Assembly: GCA_902802265.1 (NCBI GenBank) | Contig: CADCLN010000019.1 | Coordinates: 1-49,018 of the forward strand | DNA: 49,018 bases | Source of the DNA: an uncultured Bacteroidales bacterium | GTDB taxonomy: Bacteria > Bacteroidota > Bacteroidia > Bacteroidales > Bacteroidaceae | Direction of reading: 5' to 3' | In this document: positions 9,666 to 18,797 of the stretch, piece by piece | Layout of the letters: every line of letters begins with the position of its first letter | How positions within the stretch are numbered: the first letter of the stretch is position 1 | The notes under the pieces: generated by a model | The model's input: only the letters and a program-made list of their open reading frames with translations | What the model was told of the DNA's origin: nothing | Database searches by the model: none | Position numbers and translations under genes: made by a program

Positions 9666-12614
9666 ATGAAGAAAACATTTTTATCAATCGTTTTGGCAGC
9701 ACTTTCGTTGACTGCCTATTCACAGAAGACGGCTATCATTAAAATGAGCCGTAGCACGAAGTACCAGTACATTGACGGTTTTGGCGGCACTGGCATGAAT
9801 GGTCAGTGGGGAGACGTCTATACACTGGAAAAAGTCAATAAACTTTGGGGCAGAAAGGACGAGCATGTGGGTCTTAACATCATGCGTGTACGCATCAATC
9901 CTAATGAAGGCAATTGGGGAGAATATGGCAATGCGATACGTTGGGCTCGTCGTGTGAATCCGAGTTTGCAAGTGTTTGCCTCGCCGTGGACACCACCCAA
10001 GAAGTACAAAACCAGCAAGGCGGAAAAGTATCAGAATGAATTTGGCACGTGGGTTTGGCCACTTGTTGAACACTCGTGGGGTGGAGAGGGATCTAATGGC
10101 GGAACCATTGACAACTCCAAAATTCCCGATTTTGCAGATTTTCTGGAACGCTACCGTGCCACGATGGAGAAGAAGGGTTGTCCTGTTGACATCATCTCCA
10201 TGCAGAATGAGTGTGACTATACACCCACAGCGGTTGACGACGGCGTAGAACATGCCAGCTACGAAAGTTGCATCTATTCTCCCAAGCAAATGGCAGCCAT
10301 GGTGAAAGCTGCACGTGCTGCAGTTGACCCCAAGTGCAAGATTATGGGTCCTGAAACCTTTGGTTGGGGACAAGCTAATTACAACAATACGCTGGTCAAC
10401 ATGAAGGATGCAGTGGATAATATCGACATCTGGGGTAATCACCTCTATGGTTCCAACGACCTCTCTTTTATAAATGAAGTGACGAAGAAGACGGGAAAGC
10501 ACATGTGGATGACGGAATTTCTCATCGACTATCCCAAGAGTGGTTACACCGGACAGTTTTCAGCAGAATATGCCATGATTAAGAGTCTGGAGGATGCCAT
10601 GCAGAATGGTTATAACGGCTACATATATTATAATATGTTGGACGACTTCTTTGCTTGTAATCATGGTGGCAGCGATACGGAACTGTGGAAACGTGCCTAC
10701 GTCTTCAGCCATTATGCCAAATATGCAACAGGCAAGACTCGTATCAAATCCACTTGTTCCACTTCGTTCACTACGTCGCTTACAGGTGGTTCGGCATACA
10801 TGAGTGAGGGTGGTGACACCATTTCGCTCTTTGTGCTCAATCCTACCAATGACATTTATACGCTGTCCATAGGTATTCCTATCAATCCCACCAAGATTAC
10901 AGCGATTGTCACTTCTGATGCCGTCAATGCACAGAAGATAGACATCACAGACGAATATACTGACGGAACCAAGAATCTGAAGACTCAGCTCTTGCCAGGT
11001 ATGTTCTACACCTTCCTTTTTGAAAAGGTGGCAGGACAAGACAGTACGGCTGAAGTGGAACTCGCAGAAACTCCCAAGCAGGAAACATACAGCAACCCCA
11101 TCTGTCCGTACAACTTCTGTGCTGACCCCACAGCCATTGAATACGATGGACGTCTGTATGTCTATGGCACAAACGACCAACAGGAATTTGATTACTCCAA
11201 TGGCTTGATCGCCAATTCTTACGGGAAAATCAATCAGCTGGTTTGCTTCTCTACAGCCGACATGGTGAACTGGACAAATCACGGCACCATCGATGTGAAG
11301 TCGATAGCTCCGTGGGTCTATGCTTCATGGGCTCCCAGCATCATCAGCCGTGTGGAAGACGACGGTCTGACTCACTTCTATCTCTATTTCACCAACTCTG
11401 CCACGAGTATTGGTGTGCTTACATCCACTTCGCCCACCGGACCATGGACCGACCCACTGGGTCATGCACTCATCGACAGCAAAACGCCTGGATTGGGTCA
11501 GATTTCTCAAATCATTGACCCAGGAGCCGCTATCAAACCCGACGGTTCGGAAGCTTATCTTACCTTCGGTGGTGGTGACATCAAGGGTACAGCCCTCCAG
11601 CCAGGCAATGCCCGCATCGTGAAGTTGGGCAGCGACCTGATTTCGCTTGACGGTGACATTCGGCAGATTTCTGCTCCTTGCCATTTTGAAGCCAACGAAC
11701 TCAACTACATCGGTAGCAAGTGGGTTTTCAGCTATTGCACACGCTGGACCATTGCCGACAATTGGAACTCTTACAGTAAGGCAACGGCTCCTACTCCTTG
11801 CTCCATTGTCTATATGACAGCAACTGACCCCATGGCAGACAAATGGACGTACAAGGGTGAAATGCTTCCCAACCCAGGTCGTTTAGGCTATCCATTCAGC
11901 AATAATCACAGCCATTTGCAGAAATTTGGTTCCTCTTACTACCTGTTCTATCACACACAGTGGCTAGAAAGTCAATTGGGTTTCAGCGGTGGTTATCGCA
12001 GCATTCAGATGAACAAATTGATTGTGGTGGAAACAACGGTCAAGACGGCTACCTTGAATGCAGAAACAGCATCTCTCACTGGTGTGGGACAACTTCCGTC
12101 GGCACGTGTCAATCCGTATGAAAAACAACGTGCCTCCATGTTGGCCAATGCAGCAGGCGTGAAAGCAGAAAAGACAGATGTTCCAGGGGTTACCGCTCTG
12201 ACGGCTATCAGTCCTGGTGACTGGACAATGGTTCGTGGTGTGCAATTTGCCGACGCGACTGCTGAAGAAGGAGCCAAGAGTCTGTATGCCACATTGAAGG
12301 GCACAGGCACGATGGAAGTTAGACTGGGTAGCCTCGATGCAGAACCTGTTGCAACCATTGACTTTGATTGTGAAAACGACACAACCATTCAGGTGAATCT
12401 GGCAAATGCCATTGCAGATCTTCAGAACTTCGTTTATTTCGTTTTCCCCAAAGCCAAAGCCGTAAAGTTCATGGACTGGCAATTCTCGCCCAACGCTGTG
12501 GCTGATCCAAAACCAGATCCCGACCCAGAAGAAAATCCATACGACCTTGACGAGGATGGTGTATTGACAATAGCAGACATCACTACGCTCATAGAAATAT
12601 ATTTGGCTCAATAA
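9666..12614 (+). CDS. Secreted GH30-GH43 bifunctional xylan-degrading enzyme with C-terminal dockerin-like half-repeat
   Basis: The start is taken as the ATG at 9666, which gives a proper signal peptide (MKKTFLSIVLAALSLTAYSQ) and 982 aa; an in-frame TTG at 9639 overlaps the previous gene and is rejected. Residues of about 25-455 are a GH30-type barrel plus beta domain: YIDGFGGTG, SMQNECDY with acid/base Glu182, and MWMTEFLI with nucleophile Glu284. The sequence is closest in feel to the xylanase/glucuronoxylanase branch. Residues of about 475-800 are a GH43 five-blade propeller: CADPTAIEYDG (base Asp487), IDPGAAIKPDG (Asp618) and CHFEANELNY (acid Glu675). A CBM6-like sandwich follows (about 850-950). 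The end, DLDEDGVLTIADITTLIEIYL, is a single dockerin-like unit. Combined endo-xylanase and xylosidase/arabinofuranosidase activity is inferred. Confidence 0.92.
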   Translation: MKKTFLSIVLAALSLTAYSQKTAIIKMSRSTKYQYIDGFGGTGMNGQWGDVYTLEKVNKLWGRKDEHVGLNIMRVRINPNEGNWGEYGNAIRWARRVNPSLQVFASPWTPPKKYKTSKAEKYQNEFGTWVWPLVEHSWGGEGSNGGTIDNSKIPDFADFLERYRATMEKKGCPVDIISMQNECDYTPTAVDDGVEHASYESCIYSPKQMAAMVKAARAAVDPKCKIMGPETFGWGQANYNNTLVNMKDAVDNIDIWGNHLYGSNDLSFINEVTKKTGKHMWMTEFLIDYPKSGYTGQFSAEYAMIKSLEDAMQNGYNGYIYYNMLDDFFACNHGGSDTELWKRAYVFSHYAKYATGKTRIKSTCSTSFTTSLTGGSAYMSEGGDTISLFVLNPTNDIYTLSIGIPINPTKITAIVTSDAVNAQKIDITDEYTDGTKNLKTQLLPGMFYTFLFEKVAGQDSTAEVELAETPKQETYSNPICPYNFCADPTAIEYDGRLYVYGTNDQQEFDYSNGLIANSYGKINQLVCFSTADMVNWTNHGTIDVKSIAPWVYASWAPSIISRVEDDGLTHFYLYFTNSATSIGVLTSTSPTGPWTDPLGHALIDSKTPGLGQISQIIDPGAAIKPDGSEAYLTFGGGDIKGTALQPGNARIVKLGSDLISLDGDIRQISAPCHFEANELNYIGSKWVFSYCTRWTIADNWNSYSKATAPTPCSIVYMTATDPMADKWTYKGEMLPNPGRLGYPFSNNHSHLQKFGSSYYLFYHTQWLESQLGFSGGYRSIQMNKLIVVETTVKTATLNAETASLTGVGQLPSARVNPYEKQRASMLANAAGVKAEKTDVPGVTALTAISPGDWTMVRGVQFADATAEEGAKSLYATLKGTGTMEVRLGSLDAEPVATIDFDCENDTTIQVNLANAIADLQNFVYFVFPKAKAVKFMDWQFSPNAVADPKPDPDPEENPYDLDEDGVLTIADITTLIEIYLAQ

Positions 12615-12640
12615 CACCTCGTTCAATAACCCAAAGAAAA

Positions 12641-12678
12641 AAGCCCGAACAGCACTCAAACGCTGTCGGGCTTTTTTT
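12641..12678 (+). terminator. Rho-independent terminator after the GH30-GH43 gene
   Basis: AAGCCCGAACAGC pairs with GCTGTCGGGCTT (one bulged base), with an 8-nt loop, followed by a run of seven T. It lies about 25 nt after the stop codon. Confidence 0.9.
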
Positions 12679-12766
12679 ATTTTTGAATGGGTACTTAATC
12701 CTTGTCTTTATGGCAAAGCCCCTATATTACATGTATGGAAATAAAATTGTCTTATATTGTAAAACA

Positions 12767-12803
12767 AAAGGCTCGGGAGCATTGGTTGCTTTCGAGCCTT
12801 TTC
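12767..12803 (-). terminator. Terminator of the rfbD operon
   Basis: AAGGCTCGGGAGCA pairs with TTGCTTTCGAGCCTT (two G-T pairs), with a 4-nt loop. On the minus strand it is followed by TTTTGTTTTAC, and it lies 11 nt beyond the rfbD stop codon. The plus-strand side also has a T-rich tail, so it could act in both directions. Confidence 0.8.
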
Positions 12804-12813
12804 TTTATTATAA

Positions 12814-13686
12814 TTATAGTTTTGCAATACATTCGGCAAGGCTGTCTTCCCAGTAGGGAACTTCGATGCCGTAGGTTTGCTTGATTTTGGTCTTGTCAAG
12901 GACACTGTAGTGAGGACGTGTCGCTGGGGTGGGGTATTCACTGGTGTGGAGCGGACGCACCTTGCAGGTGGTGATGCCGGCAATGCGGTGGATGGCTTTG
13001 GTGAAGTCGTACCATGAAATGACTCCTTCGTTGGAGAAGTGGTAAGTGCCAGGAACAATGCCCTTGTTGATGGCTGTCATGATGGCTACGGCAAGGTCAC
13101 GTGCATAGGTGGGGGTGCCTACTTGGTCGAAGATAACGCCGAGTTCGGGCTTTTCTTTACCGAGGCGAATCATGGTTTTCACAAAGTTGTTGCCGTAGAT
13201 GGAGTAAAGCCAGGCGGTGCGGATAATCATGCTGTTTGGGCAACCAGCTTTAACGGATTCTTCTCCTGCCAGTTTGGTGCGACCGTACACGGAGTTGGGG
13301 CATGTAGGCTGGTCTTCAGTATAAGGTGTGTGGTTGGTGCCATCGAATACATAGTCGGTGCTGACTTGAATCATGCTGCCACCGCGTTTGCCAACAGCCT
13401 GTGCTAAATATCCTGGTGCAATGTTGTTGAGCAAGTTACAGAGTTCTTCGGCTGATTCGGCTTTGTCAACAGCGGTAAATGCTGCACAGTTGACGATGCA
13501 GTCAATCTGATGGGTTTGTACATAACTTTCCACAGCTTCCTGTTTGGTGATATCAAGCACGGTGGCGTCCAGTCCTTCGGGAATGATCACATCGGTGAGG
13601 AAGTACTTGTGCTGAGGGTTTTCTTTGGCAAGGAGTTGCATCTCGTTGCCCAGCTGTCCGTTGCAGCCTGTGATAAGAATGTTCAT
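12814..13686 (-). CDS. rfbD: dTDP-4-dehydrorhamnose reductase
   Basis: The 290-aa cytoplasmic enzyme reduces dTDP-4-keto-L-rhamnose to dTDP-L-rhamnose with NAD(P)H, the last step of dTDP-rhamnose synthesis. The Rossmann start MNILITGCNGQLGNEM, the conserved VNCAAFTAVDKAE segment, the STDYVFDG block and the YGRTKLAGE motif (catalytic Tyr and Lys) are all present, and the length is normal. It is the last gene of a three-gene minus-strand operon (LysE-family exporter, DUF4924, rfbD), a gene order I recall as common in Bacteroidales. The rfbA, rfbB and rfbC genes are not in the window. Confidence 0.95.
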   Translation of the reverse strand: MNILITGCNGQLGNEMQLLAKENPQHKYFLTDVIIPEGLDATVLDITKQEAVESYVQTHQIDCIVNCAAFTAVDKAESAEELCNLLNNIAPGYLAQAVGKRGGSMIQVSTDYVFDGTNHTPYTEDQPTCPNSVYGRTKLAGEESVKAGCPNSMIIRTAWLYSIYGNNFVKTMIRLGKEKPELGVIFDQVGTPTYARDLAVAIMTAINKGIVPGTYHFSNEGVISWYDFTKAIHRIAGITTCKVRPLHTSEYPTPATRPHYSVLDKTKIKQTYGIEVPYWEDSLAECIAKL

Positions 13687-13729
13687 TTTTTTATTTTTGT
13701 TGTTGTTATTGGTTTCGTTATGATGTTAT

Positions 13730-14284
13730 TTAATCTAATTCCAGTTCATTCGCTTTGTCCTGGCGGTAATATTCGCTGAGCATGGCAAGAAGTTTGGAGA
13801 TGTTGTCGATGGCAGCTGCGGTTTCGGGAGCAATGTCTTTCTTTTGGGCACGCATGAGCATAACAAGGTAAAGGGCGTCGAAGCAAGTTTCGATTTCCGA
13901 CTTTTCGGCTTCTCCTTTATTCTTTTTGGCTTGGCGCAGTTCTACGATGAAGGGCAATGCTTTGTAGTATTGAGCTGAGTAGAAGGGGAATTTGGGTGAC
14001 TTCAGCAACTGCAGGTGCAAGTCGTTCATCAGTATGATAATGTTCTGATTGATTTGCAGATGTCCGCTTTCTTCCACTCCCTCTTCATGCATCATGTTGA
14101 TGAGGTTTTCGTACCAGCCAATAAGTTCCACGGCTCGTTCTGGCTCCAGCTGGAAGCGCGGAATATAGCGGTTGCTGATTTCGTCGATGTCGAGCTCGTA
14201 GGCGCGGATAACGTCTTCTACCTGCCACATGTAGAGCAGGTATTCGGCTATGCTTGATTTCTTGAGTTGTTCAGAAATATACAT
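13730..14284 (-). CDS. DUF4924 family protein
   Basis: This 184-aa, mostly alpha-helical cytoplasmic protein has no signal peptide or membrane segment. The start MYISEQLKKSSIAEYLLYMWQ and the acidic, helix-rich body are typical of DUF4924, a Bacteroidetes family without known function. It lies 43 bp upstream of rfbD and 39 bp after the LysE-family gene on the same strand, so it is probably co-transcribed. No function is inferred beyond this linkage. Confidence 0.85.
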   Translation of the reverse strand: MYISEQLKKSSIAEYLLYMWQVEDVIRAYELDIDEISNRYIPRFQLEPERAVELIGWYENLINMMHEEGVEESGHLQINQNIIILMNDLHLQLLKSPKFPFYSAQYYKALPFIVELRQAKKNKGEAEKSEIETCFDALYLVMLMRAQKKDIAPETAAAIDNISKLLAMLSEYYRQDKANELELD

Positions 14285-14323
14285 GGAGGTTATTTGGCAA
14301 TTAGCAATGGAATTTGGTATGGG

Positions 14324-15058
14324 TTAGAACTTGAACGGAATGGCATGGCCGGTGACGGTGTAGATGATGATGATTCCGCTGACAACCATCACGATAATGC
14401 CGATGATGCGGTTTATCCACCAGAGGATGCGCTGATTGAATCGGGTGCGCACTTTGTCGATGAGCCAAGTGAGGCTGAACCACCAGAATAGTGCCCCGCC
14501 GATGATGGCGAGATACCCCATGATTTGCGGCACGATGTTATCGACCAGAATGAAGGTGAACTGACCAAACAAAGCCACGAACATGAAGATGATGAGCGGA
14601 TTGCTGACGGTAACGGCAAAGCCAGACATGGCAAAGGAGGTCAGACTGCCCGACTCGGTGGGCGTGGGTATGTCGTCAATAACTCGTTGCTGCTTGGGAA
14701 TGGAGCGGAAGGTGTACAGGCCGAAGGCAAAGAGCAATACACTACCTACAATCTTGATGATGAGTGCAATGGCGGGGTTTTCGATAATGTCGATGACGAA
14801 TGACATGCCGTAGCCCGTCACGATGGCATAAAGAAAATCGCTGGCTGAGGCTCCGATGCCTGTTGCCAATCCTTCTTTGCGACCTTTGTTCAGGGTGCGC
14901 TGTACGGTGAGGATGCCTACAGGTCCCATGGGGGCAGACACGATAATACCAATGATGAACCCCTTGAGTATTTCGTCGAGGATGCCCACTTGTTTCATCC
15001 ATTCTTGGAATGTACTGGTGAAGTCAAGACCGAAGAAATGTATGTAGAGTAATTCCAT
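14324..15058 (-). CDS. LysE/RhtB family exporter
   Basis: The start is taken at the ATG at 15056-15058, giving 244 aa; the longer frame to 15100 has no better start. The protein is very hydrophobic, with about six membrane helices. It contains the LysE family signature near the N-terminus: IGIIVSAPMGPVGILTVQRT, followed by a hydrophilic NKGRKEGLATGIGASASDF loop. Family members export amino acids or other small metabolites across the inner membrane; the substrate cannot be told from sequence. It is the first gene of the operon with the DUF4924 gene and rfbD. A TATTTTTG box (minus strand) at 15121-15128 could be its promoter. Confidence 0.88.
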   Translation of the reverse strand: MELLYIHFFGLDFTSTFQEWMKQVGILDEILKGFIIGIIVSAPMGPVGILTVQRTLNKGRKEGLATGIGASASDFLYAIVTGYGMSFVIDIIENPAIALIIKIVGSVLLFAFGLYTFRSIPKQQRVIDDIPTPTESGSLTSFAMSGFAVTVSNPLIIFMFVALFGQFTFILVDNIVPQIMGYLAIIGGALFWWFSLTWLIDKVRTRFNQRILWWINRIIGIIVMVVSGIIIIYTVTGHAIPFKF

Positions 15059-15160
15059 GTCAAATGATGAGATTGTGTGGTTTTTGTCACAAAAAACCAA
15101 TAGTTTTTACAATTTGCGTGCAAAAATACGCATTTTATTCGTTATAAAAAAGAAAAGTGC

Positions 15161-15168
15161 TAACTTTG
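15161..15168 (+). promoter_or_regulatory. Bacteroidetes -7 element for the ROK kinase gene
   Basis: TAACTTTG matches TAnnTTTG and lies 53 nt before the chosen start codon. A divergent TATTTTTG on the minus strand at 15121-15128 would serve the LysE-family operon. Confidence 0.65.
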
Positions 15169-15221
15169 CGCCAAAAACGAAGCAAATCCGATTTGTAAAA
15201 TACGAAATAATATACGATACG

Positions 15222-16190
15222 ATGGAAAAACTAAAACCTTATGTGATCGGTGTGGACCTGGGTGGTACCAACACCGTTTTTGGCATTGTGGATGCCGAAG
15301 GAAATATCTTATGTGAATCCAGCATCAAGACGGGAAAATACCAGACGGCTGTCGATTTCGTCAACGCAGGAGTAGCCTGTGTTCGTCCGCTGATTGAGAA
15401 AGTGGGCGGCAAAGAGAAAATTCAGGGCATAGGTATTGGTGCGCCCAATGCAAATTATTACACGGGCACCATAGAACACGCACCCAATCTGGTGTGGGCA
15501 CACAATGGTATAGTGCCGTTGGCGAATATGTTTCAGAATGAACTGGACATCCCTGTGAAGATGACCAACGATGCCAATGCTGCCGCTATGGGCGAAATGA
15601 TGTATGGCGCAGCCAAAGGTATGAAGGACTTCATTGTCATCACTTTGGGTACGGGCGTTGGCTCGGGTATCGTCATCAACGGGCAACTGGTTTATGGTCA
15701 CGATGGTTTTGCTGGTGAACTGGGACACGTAAGGGTGGACTACAGTAAGGAAGCCCGTCTTTGTGGCTGTGGTCGCAGGGGATGCTTAGAGGCATATTGT
15801 TCAGCAACAGGTGTGGCACGTACTGCACGCGAAATGCTGGCGATGACTGACCAGCCGTCCCTCTTACGTGAAAAAGATCCAGCAACGATTGAGTCGTTGG
15901 ATGTCTCCATTGCAGCCTCAAAAGGCGACGAGTTGGCAAAGAGTATTTTCACCATGACAGGTATGACCTTGGGAGAAGCCTGTGCGAACTTTGCTGCATT
16001 TTCCAGCCCCGAGGCATTTATCTTCTTTGGCGGATTGTGTCGTGCAGGGGATTTGATTATGAAACCCATCAGGGAGTCTTACGAGCAAAATGTGCTCAAA
16101 GCTTTCAGGGGCAAGGTGAAGTTCCTCGTCAGTCCGCTGATGGACAAAAACGCCGCCGTCCTCGGAGCATCAGCCTTGGGTTGGAAATAA
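15222..16190 (+). CDS. ROK family glucokinase
   Basis: The start is taken as the ATG at 15222 (322 aa), because it lies after the promoter-like TAACTTTG and directly opens the conserved MEKLKPYVIGVDLGGTNTVFG phosphate-binding segment. An upstream frame to 15057 is in non-coding sequence. The ROK signatures are complete: DLGGTN, NDANAAAMGE, LGTGVGSGIV, GELGHVRVD and the zinc motif CGCGRRGCLE. The enzyme phosphorylates glucose or a related hexose on C6 in the cytoplasm; Bacteroidetes usually use ROK kinases for this. The gene stands alone between a divergent promoter and a convergent gene 13 bp away. Confidence 0.93.
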   Translation: MEKLKPYVIGVDLGGTNTVFGIVDAEGNILCESSIKTGKYQTAVDFVNAGVACVRPLIEKVGGKEKIQGIGIGAPNANYYTGTIEHAPNLVWAHNGIVPLANMFQNELDIPVKMTNDANAAAMGEMMYGAAKGMKDFIVITLGTGVGSGIVINGQLVYGHDGFAGELGHVRVDYSKEARLCGCGRRGCLEAYCSATGVARTAREMLAMTDQPSLLREKDPATIESLDVSIAASKGDELAKSIFTMTGMTLGEACANFAAFSSPEAFIFFGGLCRAGDLIMKPIRESYEQNVLKAFRGKVKFLVSPLMDKNAAVLGASALGWK

Positions 16191-16203
16191 GGATTGCTGT
16201 CCG

Positions 16204-18747
16204 TTAGGAATAAAGTGCGTCTCGGCTGATGGCTGTGTCCCATCCGCCGATGACGCTTTCTTTATGTGTGTTGATGCCCGTGTAGCTGAGGCTGCTGTCT
16301 TCGTAACGTTTGAACTTATATACCGCGTCGTTCATCAGTTCGCTGTTGAACACGTTGAGACTCACCAGCAACTCAAAGTCGCTGATGTTCAGTCCTGTCA
16401 CTTTGCGGAATAGTTCTGGTTCCAGATTGACAATGACATCCTTTAGTGAATATTCGCGAAAGTCCGTTAGGTACATGAACACGGGAATGCGTGTGGCAAA
16501 CTTGATGAGCTTTTGCTGAATTTCTTTGCGTTTGCTCTTGTATTCCTTTTCTGCTTCTGTCAGTTCCTTCTTCTGCTTGGGAGTGAGTTTTTCATCCTGT
16601 TCCTGCTTGGCTTTCTTCACCTGTTCGCTCTTGTTGATGATAGTCTCGATGTCCTGATTCAGCGAGCGGAAGCCCTCAATGTTCATCAACGCCCTCATGG
16701 CTTCGGGTGAGTTCATCAGTCGTCCCAAGGTGGTGTTATCCACATTCACCAACACGGCACTTTCCCATCGTCTGGCTAACAGCGTGGCGGTTGTGCCGCT
16801 CATGGCCATGTCGAGAATGCCAGCCGCGTCAATCTCCTTCATCGAACTACCGTCGTATGCCAGTACGGGCAGGAAGCGGATGAACTCCTCCACCTTTTTC
16901 TCTGGGTTCGGTTCGTGCAAGTTCAGTTGGCAACTGTATTCCTCCACTTGCCGCAAAGCACGGTTGGGTGCAAAGTCGAACACATAGCAGTAGGGCTTCA
17001 AGATGACTTCTTTGCCTCGTTCATCACGCATCGTCCATGGTGACTGCACACGGAAAGCAGCCTGGAAGTAAGTTTCTGGGGAACGTGCATTCCGCAGCAT
17101 CAGGATGCCAGTCCAAGGTCGCACAGTCACACCCGTTGAGAGTTTTCCGCACGACAGCGTGATGGTCTTGCTCTTTCTGGGGTCGCCCTCTCTGCTCATT
17201 GCTTCATATACAGGGTGTACGGCCTCTGCTCCCATGCCAGCCTCGCTTCCGGCTGCCACCACCACCTCGTAGTCGTGGTAGAAACGGTTGATGGGCTTCA
17301 TCATCAGGCGTGCCATGGCCTTGCAAGCCGCTACCGATGGCAAGAACCAATAGGTGTGTTGCAGATAACTAAGCAGTCTGACATCGGAGAACGGCATGGG
17401 CGGTCGCTCTCTGCCTAACTTCAGTTCGGTCACGAGGTTCTCCTTGTAGCTTCCTCGGATGAGGTCGAGCCATTTCTGTACGTGTTCTTCATGCACAAAG
17501 CTACGCTCATCGGCACGGAAGAACTCGTTGAGGTCAAACTCGTCAAACTCGCCTTGGTCAGCCACCTCCTTGATGCTGTCTGGCAACTGATAGGTCATCA
17601 TCACCATCCGTGGCAAAGCTAAATAGGGATTGTAGGTTCCCTGCTTTGCAGGGTCTTTCTCCCAAGCCTCCTTGGCACGTTGTTCGTCTGAATAAGTCCA
17701 GTTATAAATTTGTTCCTCAATGAACTCGCCCGTACTGATAGCCCGGAACGGCGTGCCTGACAGATAGAGGTAGGCACGGGTGGTGAGCGGCATCAGTTCC
17801 TCGTCATACAGTTCGCGGCTGTCCAGTTCCTTGCGGCTGTCCGCATCTTCTGCCATCAGCTCGCCCATTTCGGCAGCACGAGCCAGCTGCTCCACATCTT
17901 GTTTGTTGTAGAAGTCCTTGGCATGTTTTCCCCAGGCCCCATAATGGTATTCGTCCAGCACGATGCAGTCCCATTCCACCTGCTGAATCCATTCGTTAGT
18001 GGCCTTGATGCCGCCAGCCGCATTACGCCCCAACACATCTTGGAACGAGGCGAAACACACAAAGGGACGCGCTTCGTTGACCTTGTTAAACTCAAAGTTC
18101 TCGCCTTTCTCACAGAACTGCCAGCCTTCAAAGTCGCAATGTGTCAGCAGGTCTTCCTTCCAAGCCGTTTTTACTGCGGGCTTGAACGTGAGCACCAATA
18201 CACGCCGCCACTTCATGCGTAGTGCCAGCTGATAGGTGGTGAAGGTCTTGCCGAAACGCATCTTGGCGTTCCACAGGAAGTGGGGCACAAGTCCTGCTGC
18301 GGTATTTTGCTTATCTTTCTGGAATGTTTCAAAGTAGGTGGCTGTCCGATTCACCGCCTCTTGCTGTTCGGGACGCATTGCAAAAGTTTCCGTGCGCTCC
18401 AGCATGGTCTCTTGTCCAGCCCTTACTGCACGAATGGCTCGTTCCACATCTTTTACTGTACAGCGAAACCACTCGCCTTCTGGGTTGGAGAAACCAGCCT
18501 CGCGCAACAACCGATGTACGGCATGGTCGTCAAACGAAGTGCCGTCAGCCTTCATAGCAGAGCGCACCAGTACAATCTTGTATTTCAAATTCGCCGTCTT
18601 GCATTGCTCTGCCACTCGCTCCTCGGCGGTGCGAACTGTGTAGCCCACCTTCAGCATCCCGCGATGCGAAGGCACTTCGGGCAATTCGTAGGCATAGATG
18701 GAAGGTTGCCCTTCCACTCTGCCCTGTAATAGTTCTGTTGTTGCCAT
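16204..18747 (-). CDS. GIY-YIG-like nuclease + SF2 helicase/translocase, probable restriction subunit
   Basis: The 847-aa protein begins with a T5orf172/GIY-YIG-like domain (about 15-110): IYAYELP, KVGYTVRT, a conserved Arg44 and GEWFRC with the metal-binding-type Glu92. A superfamily 2 helicase core follows: RPEQQEAV (125-132), AKMRFGKTFTT as Walker A (161-171), CIVLDEYHYG as the DExH box (265-268), YLSGTPF as motif III and ETYFQAAFRVQSP as motif VI. A Lys/Glu-rich coiled coil is near residues 710-750. This combination fits a DNA-translocating endonuclease. It is the last gene of a minus-strand run with two methylase-like genes and a toxin-antitoxin pair, and it follows higA by 50 bp. Restriction activity is inferred from architecture and context. 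Confidence 0.85.
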   Translation of the reverse strand: MATTELLQGRVEGQPSIYAYELPEVPSHRGMLKVGYTVRTAEERVAEQCKTANLKYKIVLVRSAMKADGTSFDDHAVHRLLREAGFSNPEGEWFRCTVKDVERAIRAVRAGQETMLERTETFAMRPEQQEAVNRTATYFETFQKDKQNTAAGLVPHFLWNAKMRFGKTFTTYQLALRMKWRRVLVLTFKPAVKTAWKEDLLTHCDFEGWQFCEKGENFEFNKVNEARPFVCFASFQDVLGRNAAGGIKATNEWIQQVEWDCIVLDEYHYGAWGKHAKDFYNKQDVEQLARAAEMGELMAEDADSRKELDSRELYDEELMPLTTRAYLYLSGTPFRAISTGEFIEEQIYNWTYSDEQRAKEAWEKDPAKQGTYNPYLALPRMVMMTYQLPDSIKEVADQGEFDEFDLNEFFRADERSFVHEEHVQKWLDLIRGSYKENLVTELKLGRERPPMPFSDVRLLSYLQHTYWFLPSVAACKAMARLMMKPINRFYHDYEVVVAAGSEAGMGAEAVHPVYEAMSREGDPRKSKTITLSCGKLSTGVTVRPWTGILMLRNARSPETYFQAAFRVQSPWTMRDERGKEVILKPYCYVFDFAPNRALRQVEEYSCQLNLHEPNPEKKVEEFIRFLPVLAYDGSSMKEIDAAGILDMAMSGTTATLLARRWESAVLVNVDNTTLGRLMNSPEAMRALMNIEGFRSLNQDIETIINKSEQVKKAKQEQDEKLTPKQKKELTEAEKEYKSKRKEIQQKLIKFATRIPVFMYLTDFREYSLKDVIVNLEPELFRKVTGLNISDFELLVSLNVFNSELMNDAVYKFKRYEDSSLSYTGINTHKESVIGGWDTAISRDALYS

Positions 18748-18797
18748 AAACAGTTGTTGTTATGGCACGAACTCTTAGAAAAAAAAGGAAAATCTTG

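Noticed and set aside
15057-15221. N-terminal extension of the ROK kinase to 15057
   Set aside because: The extension would include the promoter and overlaps the divergent LysE-family start; the family's conserved start lies at 15222.
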